Shown: positions 1-8,919 of the stretch, piece by piece | How the letters are laid out: each line of letters starts with the position of its first letter | How positions within the stretch are numbered: the stretch's first letter is position 1 | NCBI GenBank assembly: GCA_021769555.1 | Contig: JAETSR010000001.1 | Location: 517,136-581,135 of the forward strand | Origin: Clostridiaceae bacterium | GTDB lineage: Bacteria > Bacillota > Clostridia > Oscillospirales > Acutalibacteraceae | Length of the DNA: 64,000 nt | Reading direction: 5' to 3' | Position numbers and translations under genes: made by a program | The notes under the pieces: generated by a model | Told to the model about the DNA's origin: nothing | Databases searched by the model: none | Seen by the model: the letters and a program-made list of their open reading frames with translations, nothing else

Positions 1-1101
1 TCCTTTACCCTGGACCATCCCCAGAAGCTCACCCTGGAGCTGGACGGGGACCTGAAAACTCCCCTTTACATCCTGTGCTCCCACTGGGTGCCCAAGCCCG
101 ATAAGGTGGACCATTATTTTGAGAGCGGCAAGATTTACAATGTGGGCGTGCTGCATGTGAAAGCAGGGGAGACAGTCTATCTGGAAGAGGGGAGCATGGT
201 CTTTGGGTGCATTGAGGCGTATATTGCCGACGGTATCCGGATTCTTGGAAACGGTATCCTGAACGGCTGCGTATGGCACCCGAAGGAGGAGAACGGCGGC
301 AAGCCCATGATGCGCATAGTGCTGTGCAACAACGTCCGTATTCAGGGAGTTACCATGGTGGACGGCGGCTCCTGGCACCTGGTGCCCGGGGCCTGCCAGA
401 ATGTGGAGATTCAGGACGTGAACATCATGTCCCGGGTGTGTACGGGAGACGGCATTGACATTGTGGGCTGTGAGCACGTAACCATGAGGGATTCCTTCAT
501 CCGGGCCTCTGACGACTGCGTGTGCATTAAAGCCGCCAGCCATCCGGACCCTGCGGCCAACCGGAACGTAAAGGACATTCGGGTGGAGCACTGCGTGCTG
601 TGGAATGCCGAGCCGGGCAACGCGGTGGAAATCGGATATGAAGTGCGCTGCGACGAGGTCTGCGACATCATCTTCAAGGATATCGACATTGTCCACTGCG
701 AGTATGAGGGAAACCAATCGGGCGGCGTGCTTACCATACATAACGCGGACCGGCCCTATATCCACGATATCGTCTACGAGGATATCCGCATTGAGGACGC
801 CCAGGAGAAATTCATTGATATCAAAGTGCTGGACTCTAAGTACTCTCTGGATAGAAAGCGGGGCCGGGTGGAGAAGATATACTTTAAGAACGTGGAAATT
901 CTCAACGGCGCGTTCCCGGTTTCCATTATCCGGGGCTTTGAGATGGCAAACGAAATGAGCAGGCCTCAGGATTTCTATTTTGAAAACGTAGTGATTTTAG
1001 GCCAGGAAATGCATTCCCCCAATGAGATGCGCATGGTGGTGGAGCTGGCCCATAATCTGCATTTTGGCGGGAAAACCTATTCACAGAGAAATCCGTTTTA
1101 A
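1..1101 (+). CDS. Polygalacturonase-like (GH28-type) right-handed beta-helix glycosidase, 5' end outside window
   Basis: The reading frame is open from the first base, so the N-terminus lies outside the window; a GTG at 88 is an internal valine, not a start. The protein shows the repeating short-strand pattern of a pectin-lyase-like parallel beta-helix. A GDGID motif followed about 20 residues later by ASDDC and IKA resembles the NTD/DD/RIK catalytic aspartate pattern of GH28. It probably hydrolyses a uronic-acid or related polysaccharide; the exact linkage cannot be read from sequence. No signal peptide can be judged because the start is missing. It lies 98 bp upstream of a YesN-type regulator and an ABC sugar importer, fitting a polysaccharide-use locus. 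Confidence 0.8.
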   Translation, partial: SFTLDHPQKLTLELDGDLKTPLYILCSHWVPKPDKVDHYFESGKIYNVGVLHVKAGETVYLEEGSMVFGCIEAYIADGIRILGNGILNGCVWHPKEENGGKPMMRIVLCNNVRIQGVTMVDGGSWHLVPGACQNVEIQDVNIMSRVCTGDGIDIVGCEHVTMRDSFIRASDDCVCIKAASHPDPAANRNVKDIRVEHCVLWNAEPGNAVEIGYEVRCDEVCDIIFKDIDIVHCEYEGNQSGGVLTIHNADRPYIHDIVYEDIRIEDAQEKFIDIKVLDSKYSLDRKRGRVEKIYFKNVEILNGAFPVSIIRGFEMANEMSRPQDFYFENVVILGQEMHSPNEMRMVVELAHNLHFGGKTYSQRNPF

Positions 1102-1199
1102 GTAAAATGAAAGCAGGCAAAGCATTGGAAAAGGCAGGGGCCGGTTCTGATGTTTTGCCTTGCATTTGCCGGAAATTAAGGAAAGAAAGGTGAGAGGGC

Positions 1200-2243
1200 A
1201 TGTGGAGAACAGTGATAGTCGACGACGAGCCTTGGGCGCTGGAGGGTTTGGCAGAGGTAATCGACTGGCGGGCTGCAGGATTTTCCATTGAGGGACGGTT
1301 TACCGACCCTCAGGAGGCCTTTGCGTTTCTATGTGAAAATCAGCCGGACGTAGTGTTTACCGATATCCGCATGCCGGAAATTTCCGGAGTGGAGCTGATA
1401 TCCATGGCCCGCCAAAGGGGAATTGGCTGTAAGTTCGTTCTTATCAGCGCGTATGAGGATTTTAAAGCCGCCCAGCAGGCAATTCTGCTGGACGTATGCG
1501 GCTACGTGCTGAAGCCCTATGACCAGGAGGAGATTAACAAGGTGGCGGAGATTATCCGAAAGCACCTGGAAAAAGAAAACGGGGTACCCCAGCTGGACTG
1601 GCAGGATTCTCCGGAGCTTACCCTGGAGAAGGCCGCCGCATGGGAGCGGGAGCTGCGGCATTTTTCAGGCGGGTTTCTCTGCCTGCATGAGGAGCAGGGC
1701 AGGCGCCCGGAGCCCTTGGAGGGAGGCCGGCTGCTTTCTCTGCCGGTGAAAGGGGCGGGGAGCGGGTTTTTGGTCCTCTCCAATGACGCCCGCGCCGCCC
1801 GTGCCCTATTTTTGGATGGGGCGGACAGCGCCGGCTGGGGTGTAAGCCAAGCCCATGCTCCGGCGGACGAGGGGATACCGGCCATGCTTCGGGAAGCATG
1901 GTACTCGCTGCAATGCCGGTTTCACTATTCTGTCAGGGAGCTGGTGGGGGAAATTCAGCTGTATCTATGTGAAAACATGGGCAAAGACCTGATTTTAGGG
2001 CAGATAGCCCAGCACTACCATTTTTCGGAGCCCTATTTCTGCGTGCTGTTCAAGCGGGGAGCGGGAGTGCCGGTTATGCGCTTTATCCAGCTGGTGCGAA
2101 TCAACTACGCGGCCTATTTAATCCGCACCACGGATAACCGGCTTCAGGATATTTCTGAGCAGGTGGGGTTTAACAATTACAGCTATTTTGGCAAGCTGTT
2201 CAAAAAATACCAGGGGGTCACTCCGGAAAGCTGCCGGGAGTAG
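1200..2243 (+). CDS. YesN-type response regulator (REC + AraC helix-turn-helix)
   Basis: The 347-residue protein begins with a receiver domain: the acidic pair is at D8/D9, the phospho-acceptor is D55 in FTDIRMPE, and a conserved K follows near residue 105. The last 100 residues form an AraC-family DNA-binding domain, with a QIAQHYHFSEPYFCVLFK stretch and a C-terminal GFNNYSYFGKLFKKYQGVTPE stretch broken here only by naming it. It is shorter than the roughly 500-residue YesN proteins, with a brief linker. The ATG at 1200 has GAGAGGG just upstream. It presumably activates the permease operon at 4271 in response to the kinase encoded convergently at 2218-3993, whose 3' end it overlaps by 26 bp. 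Confidence 0.9.
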   Translation: MWRTVIVDDEPWALEGLAEVIDWRAAGFSIEGRFTDPQEAFAFLCENQPDVVFTDIRMPEISGVELISMARQRGIGCKFVLISAYEDFKAAQQAILLDVCGYVLKPYDQEEINKVAEIIRKHLEKENGVPQLDWQDSPELTLEKAAAWERELRHFSGGFLCLHEEQGRRPEPLEGGRLLSLPVKGAGSGFLVLSNDARAARALFLDGADSAGWGVSQAHAPADEGIPAMLREAWYSLQCRFHYSVRELVGEIQLYLCENMGKDLILGQIAQHYHFSEPYFCVLFKRGAGVPVMRFIQLVRINYAAYLIRTTDNRLQDISEQVGFNNYSYFGKLFKKYQGVTPESCRE

Positions 2244-3993
2244 AGAGCGGGTCAGAGGGACGATGGCGGATTTGAAACTGCACTGTCATGAAATGCCCCT
2301 GCATGGAGCGAATGGAAAAGCTAAACCCCTCCCCATAAAACAGCCGCATACGCTGGACCACATTATCCAGACCGATATGCTCGTTTTGAGCGGCGTTGCC
2401 TTTCTCAGCCAGGGCGCGGCGGAGCTGGAGCAGGTCCTCTTCGGACATTCCCATGCCGTTGTCCGTGACGGATAGGCGCAGGGAGCCGTCCGGATTTTTC
2501 CGGCCCTGTATCAAAATGATGCAGGGCCCTTTTTTTCGTATGAAGCCGTGGTGAATGGAGTTCTCAATTAAAGGCTGAAGTATCATTGAGAGGATGGTTT
2601 GGGCCCGGGCCTCATCGGAAACATGCACCCGCAGCTCATAGCGCTGAGGGGCCCTCATGTCCATTACCGTGAAATAGTGCCGGGTATGGGCCAGCTCCTT
2701 TTCCAGGGGCACGATGATTTCACTGTGCAGGCTGTAGCGGAAAAGGGCGGCCAGGGAGGTGAGCATTCCCTCCAGCATAGGCGCCTTATAGTGCCGGGCC
2801 ATGCTGCGCATGCTCTCCAATGTGTTAAAGAGGAAATGTGGGTTAATCTGGTTGCGGTAGGCATTCAGCTGGGCCTGCTTCTGGGCCAGAGTTGTCTGAT
2901 AAAGGCGCAGAAACATCTCCTGCTGGCGCCGGCTGGCCGCCTCCAGCACCTCCAGCGTTTCGTTTACGGTAAAAGCCACATAGCGTAGGTCCTTCGGCCC
3001 CGGCAGGGCCATGCGGCGTTTCTGCCCCTGCTGAATTTTCTGCATGTCGGTTACCAGCTGCTTGATGGGATTGGATATCTCATGTACAATCAGCTCGGTA
3101 AAAACCGCCAGCAGCAGACAAACCGCCAGCATTGCGGACAGCAGGATATTCCGTGTAGCATGAATGTCCCGGAGCAGGCTGTTTTTGGGAACCAGGTCTA
3201 TCATGGTCAGCTTCATATCTTTGAGGGGAACCGCGTGGCGGATATATTCAACGTTTCCGGAAAAGAGCTTGCCCCGTCCATGCTCCTGGAGCATAGCCAG
3301 CTCTTCCGGGGAGGCGTCCCGGCTGGTGTATACCACGTCGTCTTGGTAGAGCAGTGCCTTGATTTCATTTTCATAGTCCCCCGCGCCCTTCAGGTTGATA
3401 AGCTGGTTCACGTCGATACGGGCCACGCCGATTGCGTATTCTTCCGGAAGGAATCCCCGGCGCTGGATACTGTTTACACGAAAGCAGTAGATAAGCCTGG
3501 GCAGGGGAGAGGAGTCATCGGGCAGCGTGCGAAATAACGGCCCGGAGAAGCTGGGGGATTCTTCTCGGATGGTCTCTGTCAGCTGCTTATACTGGCATTT
3601 CCCGGTTGAACCGGAAAAGAAAGAGTGGCCGGAAGGGCTGTCAATCATAATTTCAGTAATCAGAGGAGAGGACTGCTGGAGATAGTACAGCAGCTGGTTG
3701 CAGCCGGAGATATTTTGCAGGTAGACGATGGGGTCCTTGCTGAAGAGGATTTCCTGCGTGTTGGAGAAATAGGTGAACTGCAGGATGGATTTTTCGATGC
3801 CTTCAAACTGGGCGTCCAGCTGTGTTTCGATGTTTTGGGAAAAAGCCTGAAAGGATTTTGCAAACTGGACCTCAGAGAAGCGGTAAGCGAAGAGGAAAGT
3901 GACCGAGGACAGCGCGGTTACGAATATAAGCATCATTGCCAGAAAAATCCGAAGCATTTGCGTGGTGGAAAGCCCCCGCAGTTTTTTCCCCAT
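2218..3993 (-). CDS. YesM-type sensor histidine kinase
   Basis: This 591-residue membrane kinase has an N-terminal transmembrane helix (about 15-37), an extracytoplasmic sensor region to about 275, a second helix (about 280-303), a HAMP linker, and a His_kinase domain of the YesM/LytS class with NPHFLFNTLES (phospho-acceptor H near 386). The C-terminal ATPase carries N and G boxes (IENSIHHG, DNGMGM). It is the natural partner of the YesN regulator at 1200. Unlike the usual same-strand yesM-yesN operon, the two genes converge and share their last 26 bp. Its start lies 277 bp from the divergent permease gene, so the kinase and importer promoters share one intergenic region. Confidence 0.9.
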   Translation of the reverse strand: MGKKLRGLSTTQMLRIFLAMMLIFVTALSSVTFLFAYRFSEVQFAKSFQAFSQNIETQLDAQFEGIEKSILQFTYFSNTQEILFSKDPIVYLQNISGCNQLLYYLQQSSPLITEIMIDSPSGHSFFSGSTGKCQYKQLTETIREESPSFSGPLFRTLPDDSSPLPRLIYCFRVNSIQRRGFLPEEYAIGVARIDVNQLINLKGAGDYENEIKALLYQDDVVYTSRDASPEELAMLQEHGRGKLFSGNVEYIRHAVPLKDMKLTMIDLVPKNSLLRDIHATRNILLSAMLAVCLLLAVFTELIVHEISNPIKQLVTDMQKIQQGQKRRMALPGPKDLRYVAFTVNETLEVLEAASRRQQEMFLRLYQTTLAQKQAQLNAYRNQINPHFLFNTLESMRSMARHYKAPMLEGMLTSLAALFRYSLHSEIIVPLEKELAHTRHYFTVMDMRAPQRYELRVHVSDEARAQTILSMILQPLIENSIHHGFIRKKGPCIILIQGRKNPDGSLRLSVTDNGMGMSEEDLLQLRRALAEKGNAAQNEHIGLDNVVQRMRLFYGEGFSFSIRSMQGHFMTVQFQIRHRPSDPLSTPGSFPE

Positions 3994-4270
3994 AAGAATC
4001 CCTCCGTGAAATGAGCAGGATTTTTTATTCAGTATACAGGAAGACGGCTGAAAAGAAAAGAGACAAAATTATCGAAATACATAACAAATGAAGCAAAAAG
4101 AGGGAAATACATAGTGAAAATAAATTTTGTTATAGCAGAGCAAAACTTTGTTGCTGTGCAAAATGCTTGAACTCTGTTATCATAATGCTGTGAGTTTTAG
4201 GAAGAAGCAGAGCGGGCTTTGTATAAAGCTTATAATGGCTTCTCAAAAACAATAGAAAGGGGTTCTGGGA

Positions 4271-5209
4271 ATGAAAGGCAGGGCGGAAACAGTAAAAAGG
4301 AAAGACTCGGTATTCAAGGAAATATGGAAAAACAAGGCGATATATATGATAATGCTGCCAGGCATAGCGTGGTTTATCATCTTTGCTTATGGACCTATGT
4401 CGGGCTTGCAGCTGGCGTTTAAAGAATACAGCACTAAGCTGGGAATATGGGGAAGCCCCTGGTGCGGCATGGAGAATTTTCAGTACGTGTTCCGGGACCC
4501 GTCGTTCCTGCGGTCGGTGGGCACAACCCTGTGGATAAACGCGGGAAGGCTTTTGTTTCAGTTTCCCGTTCCCATCATTCTGGCCCTGCTTTTCAATGAG
4601 CTGCGGCTGAAACGCTACAAAAAAATAGTACAGACTGTGCTCACTTTCCCCCAGTTCCTCTCCTGGGTCATCGTGGCCAGTATCGTAATCAATATTCTCT
4701 CCTATGACGGTCTGGTGAACAGCGTCATCGCGGCCTTCGGCGGGGAGACCGTCAACTTTATGGGCAGCGCGGGCATGTTCCAGCCACTTTTGTACATAAC
4801 AGAGAATTGGAAGTCCGCGGGCTGGGGGGCAATCATATATATGGCGGCCATTTCCGGTATTGACGTGGACCAGTATGAGGCGGCGGACCTGGACGGGGCT
4901 TCCCGGCTGCAAAAGATTTTCCGCATTACCATTCCAAACATTCTGCCTACGATTTCCGTGATGTTTGTGCTGCAAATGGGCAACCTGATGTCCGGCGGAT
5001 TTGACCAGGTGTTTAACCTGTCCAATCCCGCGGTGAAGGATGTTTCGGAGATTCTGGACATGTATATCTATAATATATCCTTTGGCTCTACGCCCGACTT
5101 TGGATTTTCCACCGCCGTAAGCCTGTTCCGTTCTGTTGTAAACTGCGTCTTTTTAGTGGCCGCAGACCGGGGCGCCAAAGCGTTGGGCGGCAGCGGATTG
5201 TTTGCATAA
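4271..5209 (+). CDS. Sugar ABC transporter permease, LplB type
   Basis: A 312-residue inner-membrane permease of the carbohydrate-uptake class 1 family, with a basic cytoplasmic N-terminus, six predicted membrane helices and the cytoplasmic EAA loop near residues 195-215 (EAADLDGA). Length is normal for LplB proteins. The ATG at 4271 is preceded by GAAAGGGG. It is the first gene of a permease-permease-binding protein operon, 14 bp before the second permease. As in most LplABC-type loci, no ATPase gene is nearby, so a shared ATPase of the MsmX type encoded elsewhere is expected. Confidence 0.93.
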   Translation: MKGRAETVKRKDSVFKEIWKNKAIYMIMLPGIAWFIIFAYGPMSGLQLAFKEYSTKLGIWGSPWCGMENFQYVFRDPSFLRSVGTTLWINAGRLLFQFPVPIILALLFNELRLKRYKKIVQTVLTFPQFLSWVIVASIVINILSYDGLVNSVIAAFGGETVNFMGSAGMFQPLLYITENWKSAGWGAIIYMAAISGIDVDQYEAADLDGASRLQKIFRITIPNILPTISVMFVLQMGNLMSGGFDQVFNLSNPAVKDVSEILDMYIYNISFGSTPDFGFSTAVSLFRSVVNCVFLVAADRGAKALGGSGLFA

Positions 5210-5223
5210 GAAAGGAGATTATC

Positions 5224-6111
5224 ATGAAAGATATTGCAGGAAAAAAGCGGAAAATCGACGGGGTGGACATTTTCGTGTTCACGGTGCTGACTATATGGCT
5301 GCTGATTATCATTATTCCTTTTGTCAACGCGGTGGCAATCTCCTTTGCCACCCAGAAAGAGTATGTGGACAACCCCCTCATGCTGTTTCCCGCCAATCCC
5401 ACTTTCCGCAGCTATGAAATGCTTTTGAACGACTACCGGATTTGGACGGGCTTTCGCACCTCTTTCCTGATTGTGCTGATGGGCGTGCCCCTGAATATGC
5501 TGCTCACTATGGTGCTGGCCTACGGCACCAGCCGGGGCAGTTATCCGGGCAAGAAAATCATCATCGGGGGCATATTGTTCACCATGCTCTTCAACGGCGG
5601 CATTATCCCCCTCTATTTACAGATGAAAGAGATGGGGCTGACAAACCATCTGTGGTCCGTGCTGCTGGCGGGGTCTGTAAACGTATTCTATTTCGTAATT
5701 ATGCGCAGCTATTTTCAGTCGCTCCCTGACTCACTTATCGAGTCCGCCCGGCTGGACGGAGCGGGGGAGTGGCGGGTGCTCTTCCATATTATCCTGCCCC
5801 TCTCAAAGCCCATTATCGCCACCCTGACGCTGTTCTATCTGGTAGACCGGTGGAACGAATGGTATCATGCTTTGATTTTTATCCGCAACAGCGATTTGCA
5901 GCCTTTGCAGCTGGTTCTGCGGTCTATTGTGATGGAGTCCAGCATTGTCAACAATGTGACCAGCGCGGCGGCAATGGAGACAATGCAGAACTTTGACATG
6001 GGCGTAAAAATGGCGGCGGTCATTGTTACGATACTGCCGGTAATGTGCGTGTTCCCCTTCCTGCAAAAGCATTTCGCCCAGGGCGTAATGGTAGGCGCGG
6101 TGAAGGCTTAA
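5224..6111 (+). CDS. Sugar ABC transporter permease, YtcP type
   Basis: A 295-residue permease with six membrane helices, an N-terminal cytoplasmic stretch, a typical central NGGIIPLYL segment and the EAA-like loop ESARLDGAGEWRV. The C-terminus ends in a conserved FAQGVMVGAVKA, characteristic of YtcP/LplC permeases. The ATG has AAAGGAGAT just upstream. It forms the translocation channel together with the product of the gene 14 bp upstream, and with the lipoprotein encoded 98 bp downstream. Confidence 0.93.
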   Translation: MKDIAGKKRKIDGVDIFVFTVLTIWLLIIIIPFVNAVAISFATQKEYVDNPLMLFPANPTFRSYEMLLNDYRIWTGFRTSFLIVLMGVPLNMLLTMVLAYGTSRGSYPGKKIIIGGILFTMLFNGGIIPLYLQMKEMGLTNHLWSVLLAGSVNVFYFVIMRSYFQSLPDSLIESARLDGAGEWRVLFHIILPLSKPIIATLTLFYLVDRWNEWYHALIFIRNSDLQPLQLVLRSIVMESSIVNNVTSAAAMETMQNFDMGVKMAAVIVTILPVMCVFPFLQKHFAQGVMVGAVKA

Positions 6112-6131
6112 CAGCGGAAATTCCCTATTCT

Positions 6132-6140
6132 GAAAGGAGG
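6132..6140 (+). promoter_or_regulatory. Shine-Dalgarno-like GAAAGGAGG far upstream of a binding-protein gene (possible mRNA-stabilising STAB-SD)
   Basis: GAAAGGAGG occurs about 70 nt before the start at 6210 and is followed by no start codon at usable spacing. The binding-protein gene has its own nearer ribosome site at 6193-6200. The sequence equals the STAB-SD described in Bacillus, where a bound 30S subunit protects mRNA from 5' exonuclease. An identical arrangement is seen at 30171. Confidence 0.45.
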
Positions 6141-6209
6141 TGGGGCCTGAAATTCAAAGAAATTTTGTGCAGAGAATACCGAGAAAATATGAAAGAAAGG
6201 ACTAGAAAA

Positions 6210-7892
6210 ATGAAACTTGCGAAACGAATTATCCCCATGCTTCTGGCGGGCCTTTTAGTGCTGAGCACGGCCGCCTGCGGCGGAAACAACAGCAGCGAGA
6301 GCAGCTCTTCCAAGGTATCATCATCTTCCCAGGAGAGCAGCTCAGAGGAGCCCGGCAGCGAGGCTTCAGAGCCGGAGACCAGCCAGAGCGGCTATGAGAA
6401 CCAAGTGGAGCTGTCCTGGTACAAGGAAGGCATTACCGGCCAGGAGATTAACTATGACGGCGACGCCTGGGGCCAGTTCTGGCAGGACAAGTTCAACGTG
6501 AAGCTTGACCTGACCGCCGCCACCATGGACGACTCCGACTGGAACGAGCGCCTGCGCATTTGGATTAACTCCGGCGACATGCCCGACGTGGCCCACTGGG
6601 GCTTCAACTACGGCGAGCTGGCAGACTATGCCCGGCAGGAGGCCGTTTACCGCTTCCCCGACGACTGGAAAGAGCGCTGGCCCAACGTAGCCAAGACCCA
6701 GTCCTTTGTTCCCGGCGCGGCTGTGGCGGAGGAGAACCTGGGCGGCACCTATGTGCTGTTCCGCTCCATCTTTGTGAACAACCGTCCCGCCGAGCGCCTG
6801 AGCTACCACGCGCTGCTCTACATGCGCAAGGACTGGATGGAGGCCTGCGGCGTGGAGATTAAGGACACCTACAGCCCCTCCGAGCTGGAGGAGATTGCCA
6901 GGAAGTTCAAGGAGCAGGACCCCGGCAAGGTGGGCAGCCAGCTGGTACCCATCAGTATCCGGACCTATGACATACCTAAAATCTATCCCGGCACCGTGTT
7001 CCCCGAGGCCATCAACATCGGCGACGGCTACTACAAGGACGCGGACGGCAAGTTCCAGTGGGCTCCCGCGGACCCCCGCACTCTGGAGGGCCTGAAAAAG
7101 TACCAGAATCTATATAAGAGCGGCCTGCTGGACCCCGAGTTCTACACCCTGACCCGTTTTGAGGGTACCGAGAAATTCTACATCGGCGGCACCGCCGGCA
7201 TTGTGCTGGACGACGGCATGGGCTACATGATTCAGAGCCGCATGCAGCATGGCCTGCAGAGCAACCTGGGCCTGGACCCTGAGAAAACCCTGCATATTGC
7301 CCAGCTGGTAGGCGAGGACGGCAAGTATTACTACCGCCAGGACATGAACTTCTACGGCTCTATCATCTTCTCCCCCAACATTACCGACGAGCAGTTCGAG
7401 CGCGCTATGGACATTCTGGACTTCTGCGCCACTCCCGAAGGCCAGGAAATCTGCAGCTTGGGCTTTGAAGGCGAGGACTGGGAGAGAGATGACGACGGAG
7501 AATATGTCAGCCTGCTGCCTAACGAGATTACCGGCAACGCCAAGTCCATTCTGGGCAGCAAGTATCCCAGCGCGGACACACAGTTCGGCGGCGTGATTCT
7601 GGGGGACGACTTCCAGTTCGTCACTCCCAACTACACCAAGGAAACCCGCGACACCATCAAAAAGTTCTACCAGCTGCGGGATGAAATCAGCGACGACAGC
7701 AGCCTGCTGCCCAGAGAGTACGACTACGAGTTCTTCAGCTCCCGGACCAAGACCCAGGCCAATATGAGCCTGGACGAGGAATATGCTCAGCTGATTCTCA
7801 AAGAGGGCGACCTGGAGGCCAACTGGAACGCCTGGGTGCAGGAAAAAATGAAACTGGTGCAGCCCCTCCTGGACGAGCTGAACGCCAGCTAA
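6210..7892 (+). CDS. Extracellular sugar-binding lipoprotein (LplA type)
   Basis: A 560-residue type 1 extracellular solute-binding protein. The ATG at 6210 is chosen because GAAAGG precedes it at good distance and it gives a classic lipoprotein signal (basic start, hydrophobic core, lipobox STAAC with Cys23); an ATG at 6189 in frame is the alternative. A low-complexity Ser/Glu linker of about 40 residues follows the cysteine and would tether the binding domain to the membrane. It captures an oligosaccharide for the two permeases upstream. Codon choice is visibly more C-ending than in its neighbours, consistent with high expression. Confidence 0.92.
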   Translation: MKLAKRIIPMLLAGLLVLSTAACGGNNSSESSSSKVSSSSQESSSEEPGSEASEPETSQSGYENQVELSWYKEGITGQEINYDGDAWGQFWQDKFNVKLDLTAATMDDSDWNERLRIWINSGDMPDVAHWGFNYGELADYARQEAVYRFPDDWKERWPNVAKTQSFVPGAAVAEENLGGTYVLFRSIFVNNRPAERLSYHALLYMRKDWMEACGVEIKDTYSPSELEEIARKFKEQDPGKVGSQLVPISIRTYDIPKIYPGTVFPEAINIGDGYYKDADGKFQWAPADPRTLEGLKKYQNLYKSGLLDPEFYTLTRFEGTEKFYIGGTAGIVLDDGMGYMIQSRMQHGLQSNLGLDPEKTLHIAQLVGEDGKYYYRQDMNFYGSIIFSPNITDEQFERAMDILDFCATPEGQEICSLGFEGEDWERDDDGEYVSLLPNEITGNAKSILGSKYPSADTQFGGVILGDDFQFVTPNYTKETRDTIKKFYQLRDEISDDSSLLPREYDYEFFSSRTKTQANMSLDEEYAQLILKEGDLEANWNAWVQEKMKLVQPLLDELNAS

Positions 7893-7959
7893 GGCATTGC
7901 AAATTTTGTCTTGGCGTGATATACTGACCAAAACAGAATAAACTGGGACAAGAGGTGTG

Positions 7960-7998
7960 AGCCGGCCCCTATGCGTGTTTGCGCAATATGGGCCGGCT
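7960..7998 (+). terminator. Hairpin, probable terminator after the ABC operon
   Basis: AGCCGGCCC (7960-7968) pairs perfectly with GGGCCGGCT (7990-7998), with a 21-nt loop and only a three-T tail. It sits between the binding-protein stop and the ribosome site of the dehydrogenase at 8056. The weak tail suggests partial termination or a processing/stability element. Confidence 0.5.
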
Positions 7999-8055
7999 TT
8001 CCCGGCGGTATCTTGCGTCAAGTTCAGAGGGACGCACATTTAGGAGGATTTGCGT

Positions 8056-8919
8056 ATGGAACGAAAAAAGGCGATTGTTACCGGGGCCAGCCGGGGCATT
8101 GGCAGAGGAATTGCGAAAATTCTGGCGAGAGAGGGCTATGATTTGGCCATCTCCTATTCAACCAAGCGTGATGAGGGAGAGGCTGTGGCGGAGTCCATCA
8201 AAAAGGAGTACGGCGGAAAATGCTTTTGCTTTCAGGCTTCTTTAGAGCAGCCGGGAGCCGGGGCAGAGCTGATGGAAAAAAGCGTGGAGGCCCTGGGAGG
8301 ACTGGACCTGCTGGTGAACAATGCCGGCGTCACCCGATTTGAGAACATTTTGGATATGACGCCGGAGGTGTTCGAGCTGCTGTTCCGTCTGGACTTCCAG
8401 AATTACATTCTGATGATGCAGGCTGCGGCCCGGCATATGGTGAAGCACCGGGTGCGGGGGAGCCTTGTGAACATCACCTCCACCCGGGGAGAGCGGGCCT
8501 ATGCGGGAGATTTCCTCTATGGAGGGCTGAAGGCCGGGCTGAACCGGGCAATCCAGTCCATCGCTCTGGATTTGGCCCCATACGGTATCCGGGTGAACAA
8601 TGTGGCTCCCGGCGCGACCCGGATTCGTACCAGAGAGGAGCTGGAGGCGCAGGGCAAACCAGATTTTTGGAGCGCCTTAGGGGAGAAAATCCCTCTGGGA
8701 CGCTGCGGCACGCCGGAGGATATTGGAGAGGCTGTGGCCTTTTTGGCCTCGGAGAAAGCCTCCTACATCACCGGCATGACCATCAAGGTGGACGGCGGCT
8801 TGATTCTGCCCGGAATGCCTGAGCATGTGCCGGCAGGGGAGGACCCAGGCGGCTGGGGCAGAGCCGCGTCTGAATATGCGCAAAAAGTATTGGAGACAAA
8901 CCAGAAAGGAGCAATATAA
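8056..8919 (+). CDS. Short-chain dehydrogenase/reductase
   Basis: A 287-residue cytoplasmic NAD(P)-dependent oxidoreductase with the cofactor motif TGASRGIG at 9-16, NNAG at 88-91 and the catalytic S142, Y155 and K159 (YGGLK). The ATG at 8056 lies 8 nt after AGGAGG; an in-frame TTG at 8050 is too close to that site. Its C-terminus has about 25 residues beyond the usual end. The stop overlaps the dehydratase start (TAATG), so the two are translationally coupled. In this setting it probably interconverts a keto-sugar acid and a hexonate such as fructuronate and mannonate, but other substrates are possible. Confidence 0.88.
   Translation: MERKKAIVTGASRGIGRGIAKILAREGYDLAISYSTKRDEGEAVAESIKKEYGGKCFCFQASLEQPGAGAELMEKSVEALGGLDLLVNNAGVTRFENILDMTPEVFELLFRLDFQNYILMMQAAARHMVKHRVRGSLVNITSTRGERAYAGDFLYGGLKAGLNRAIQSIALDLAPYGIRVNNVAPGATRIRTREELEAQGKPDFWSALGEKIPLGRCGTPEDIGEAVAFLASEKASYITGMTIKVDGGLILPGMPEHVPAGEDPGGWGRAASEYAQKVLETNQKGAI

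Noticed and set aside
4130-4975. Minus-strand frame of 281 codons opposite the first permease
   Set aside because: It covers the permease gene and its promoter region and shows no protein motif.
6045-6209. In-frame N-terminal extension of the binding protein at 6210
   Set aside because: It overlaps the upstream permease and would destroy the lipoprotein signal; the ribosome site points to 6210.
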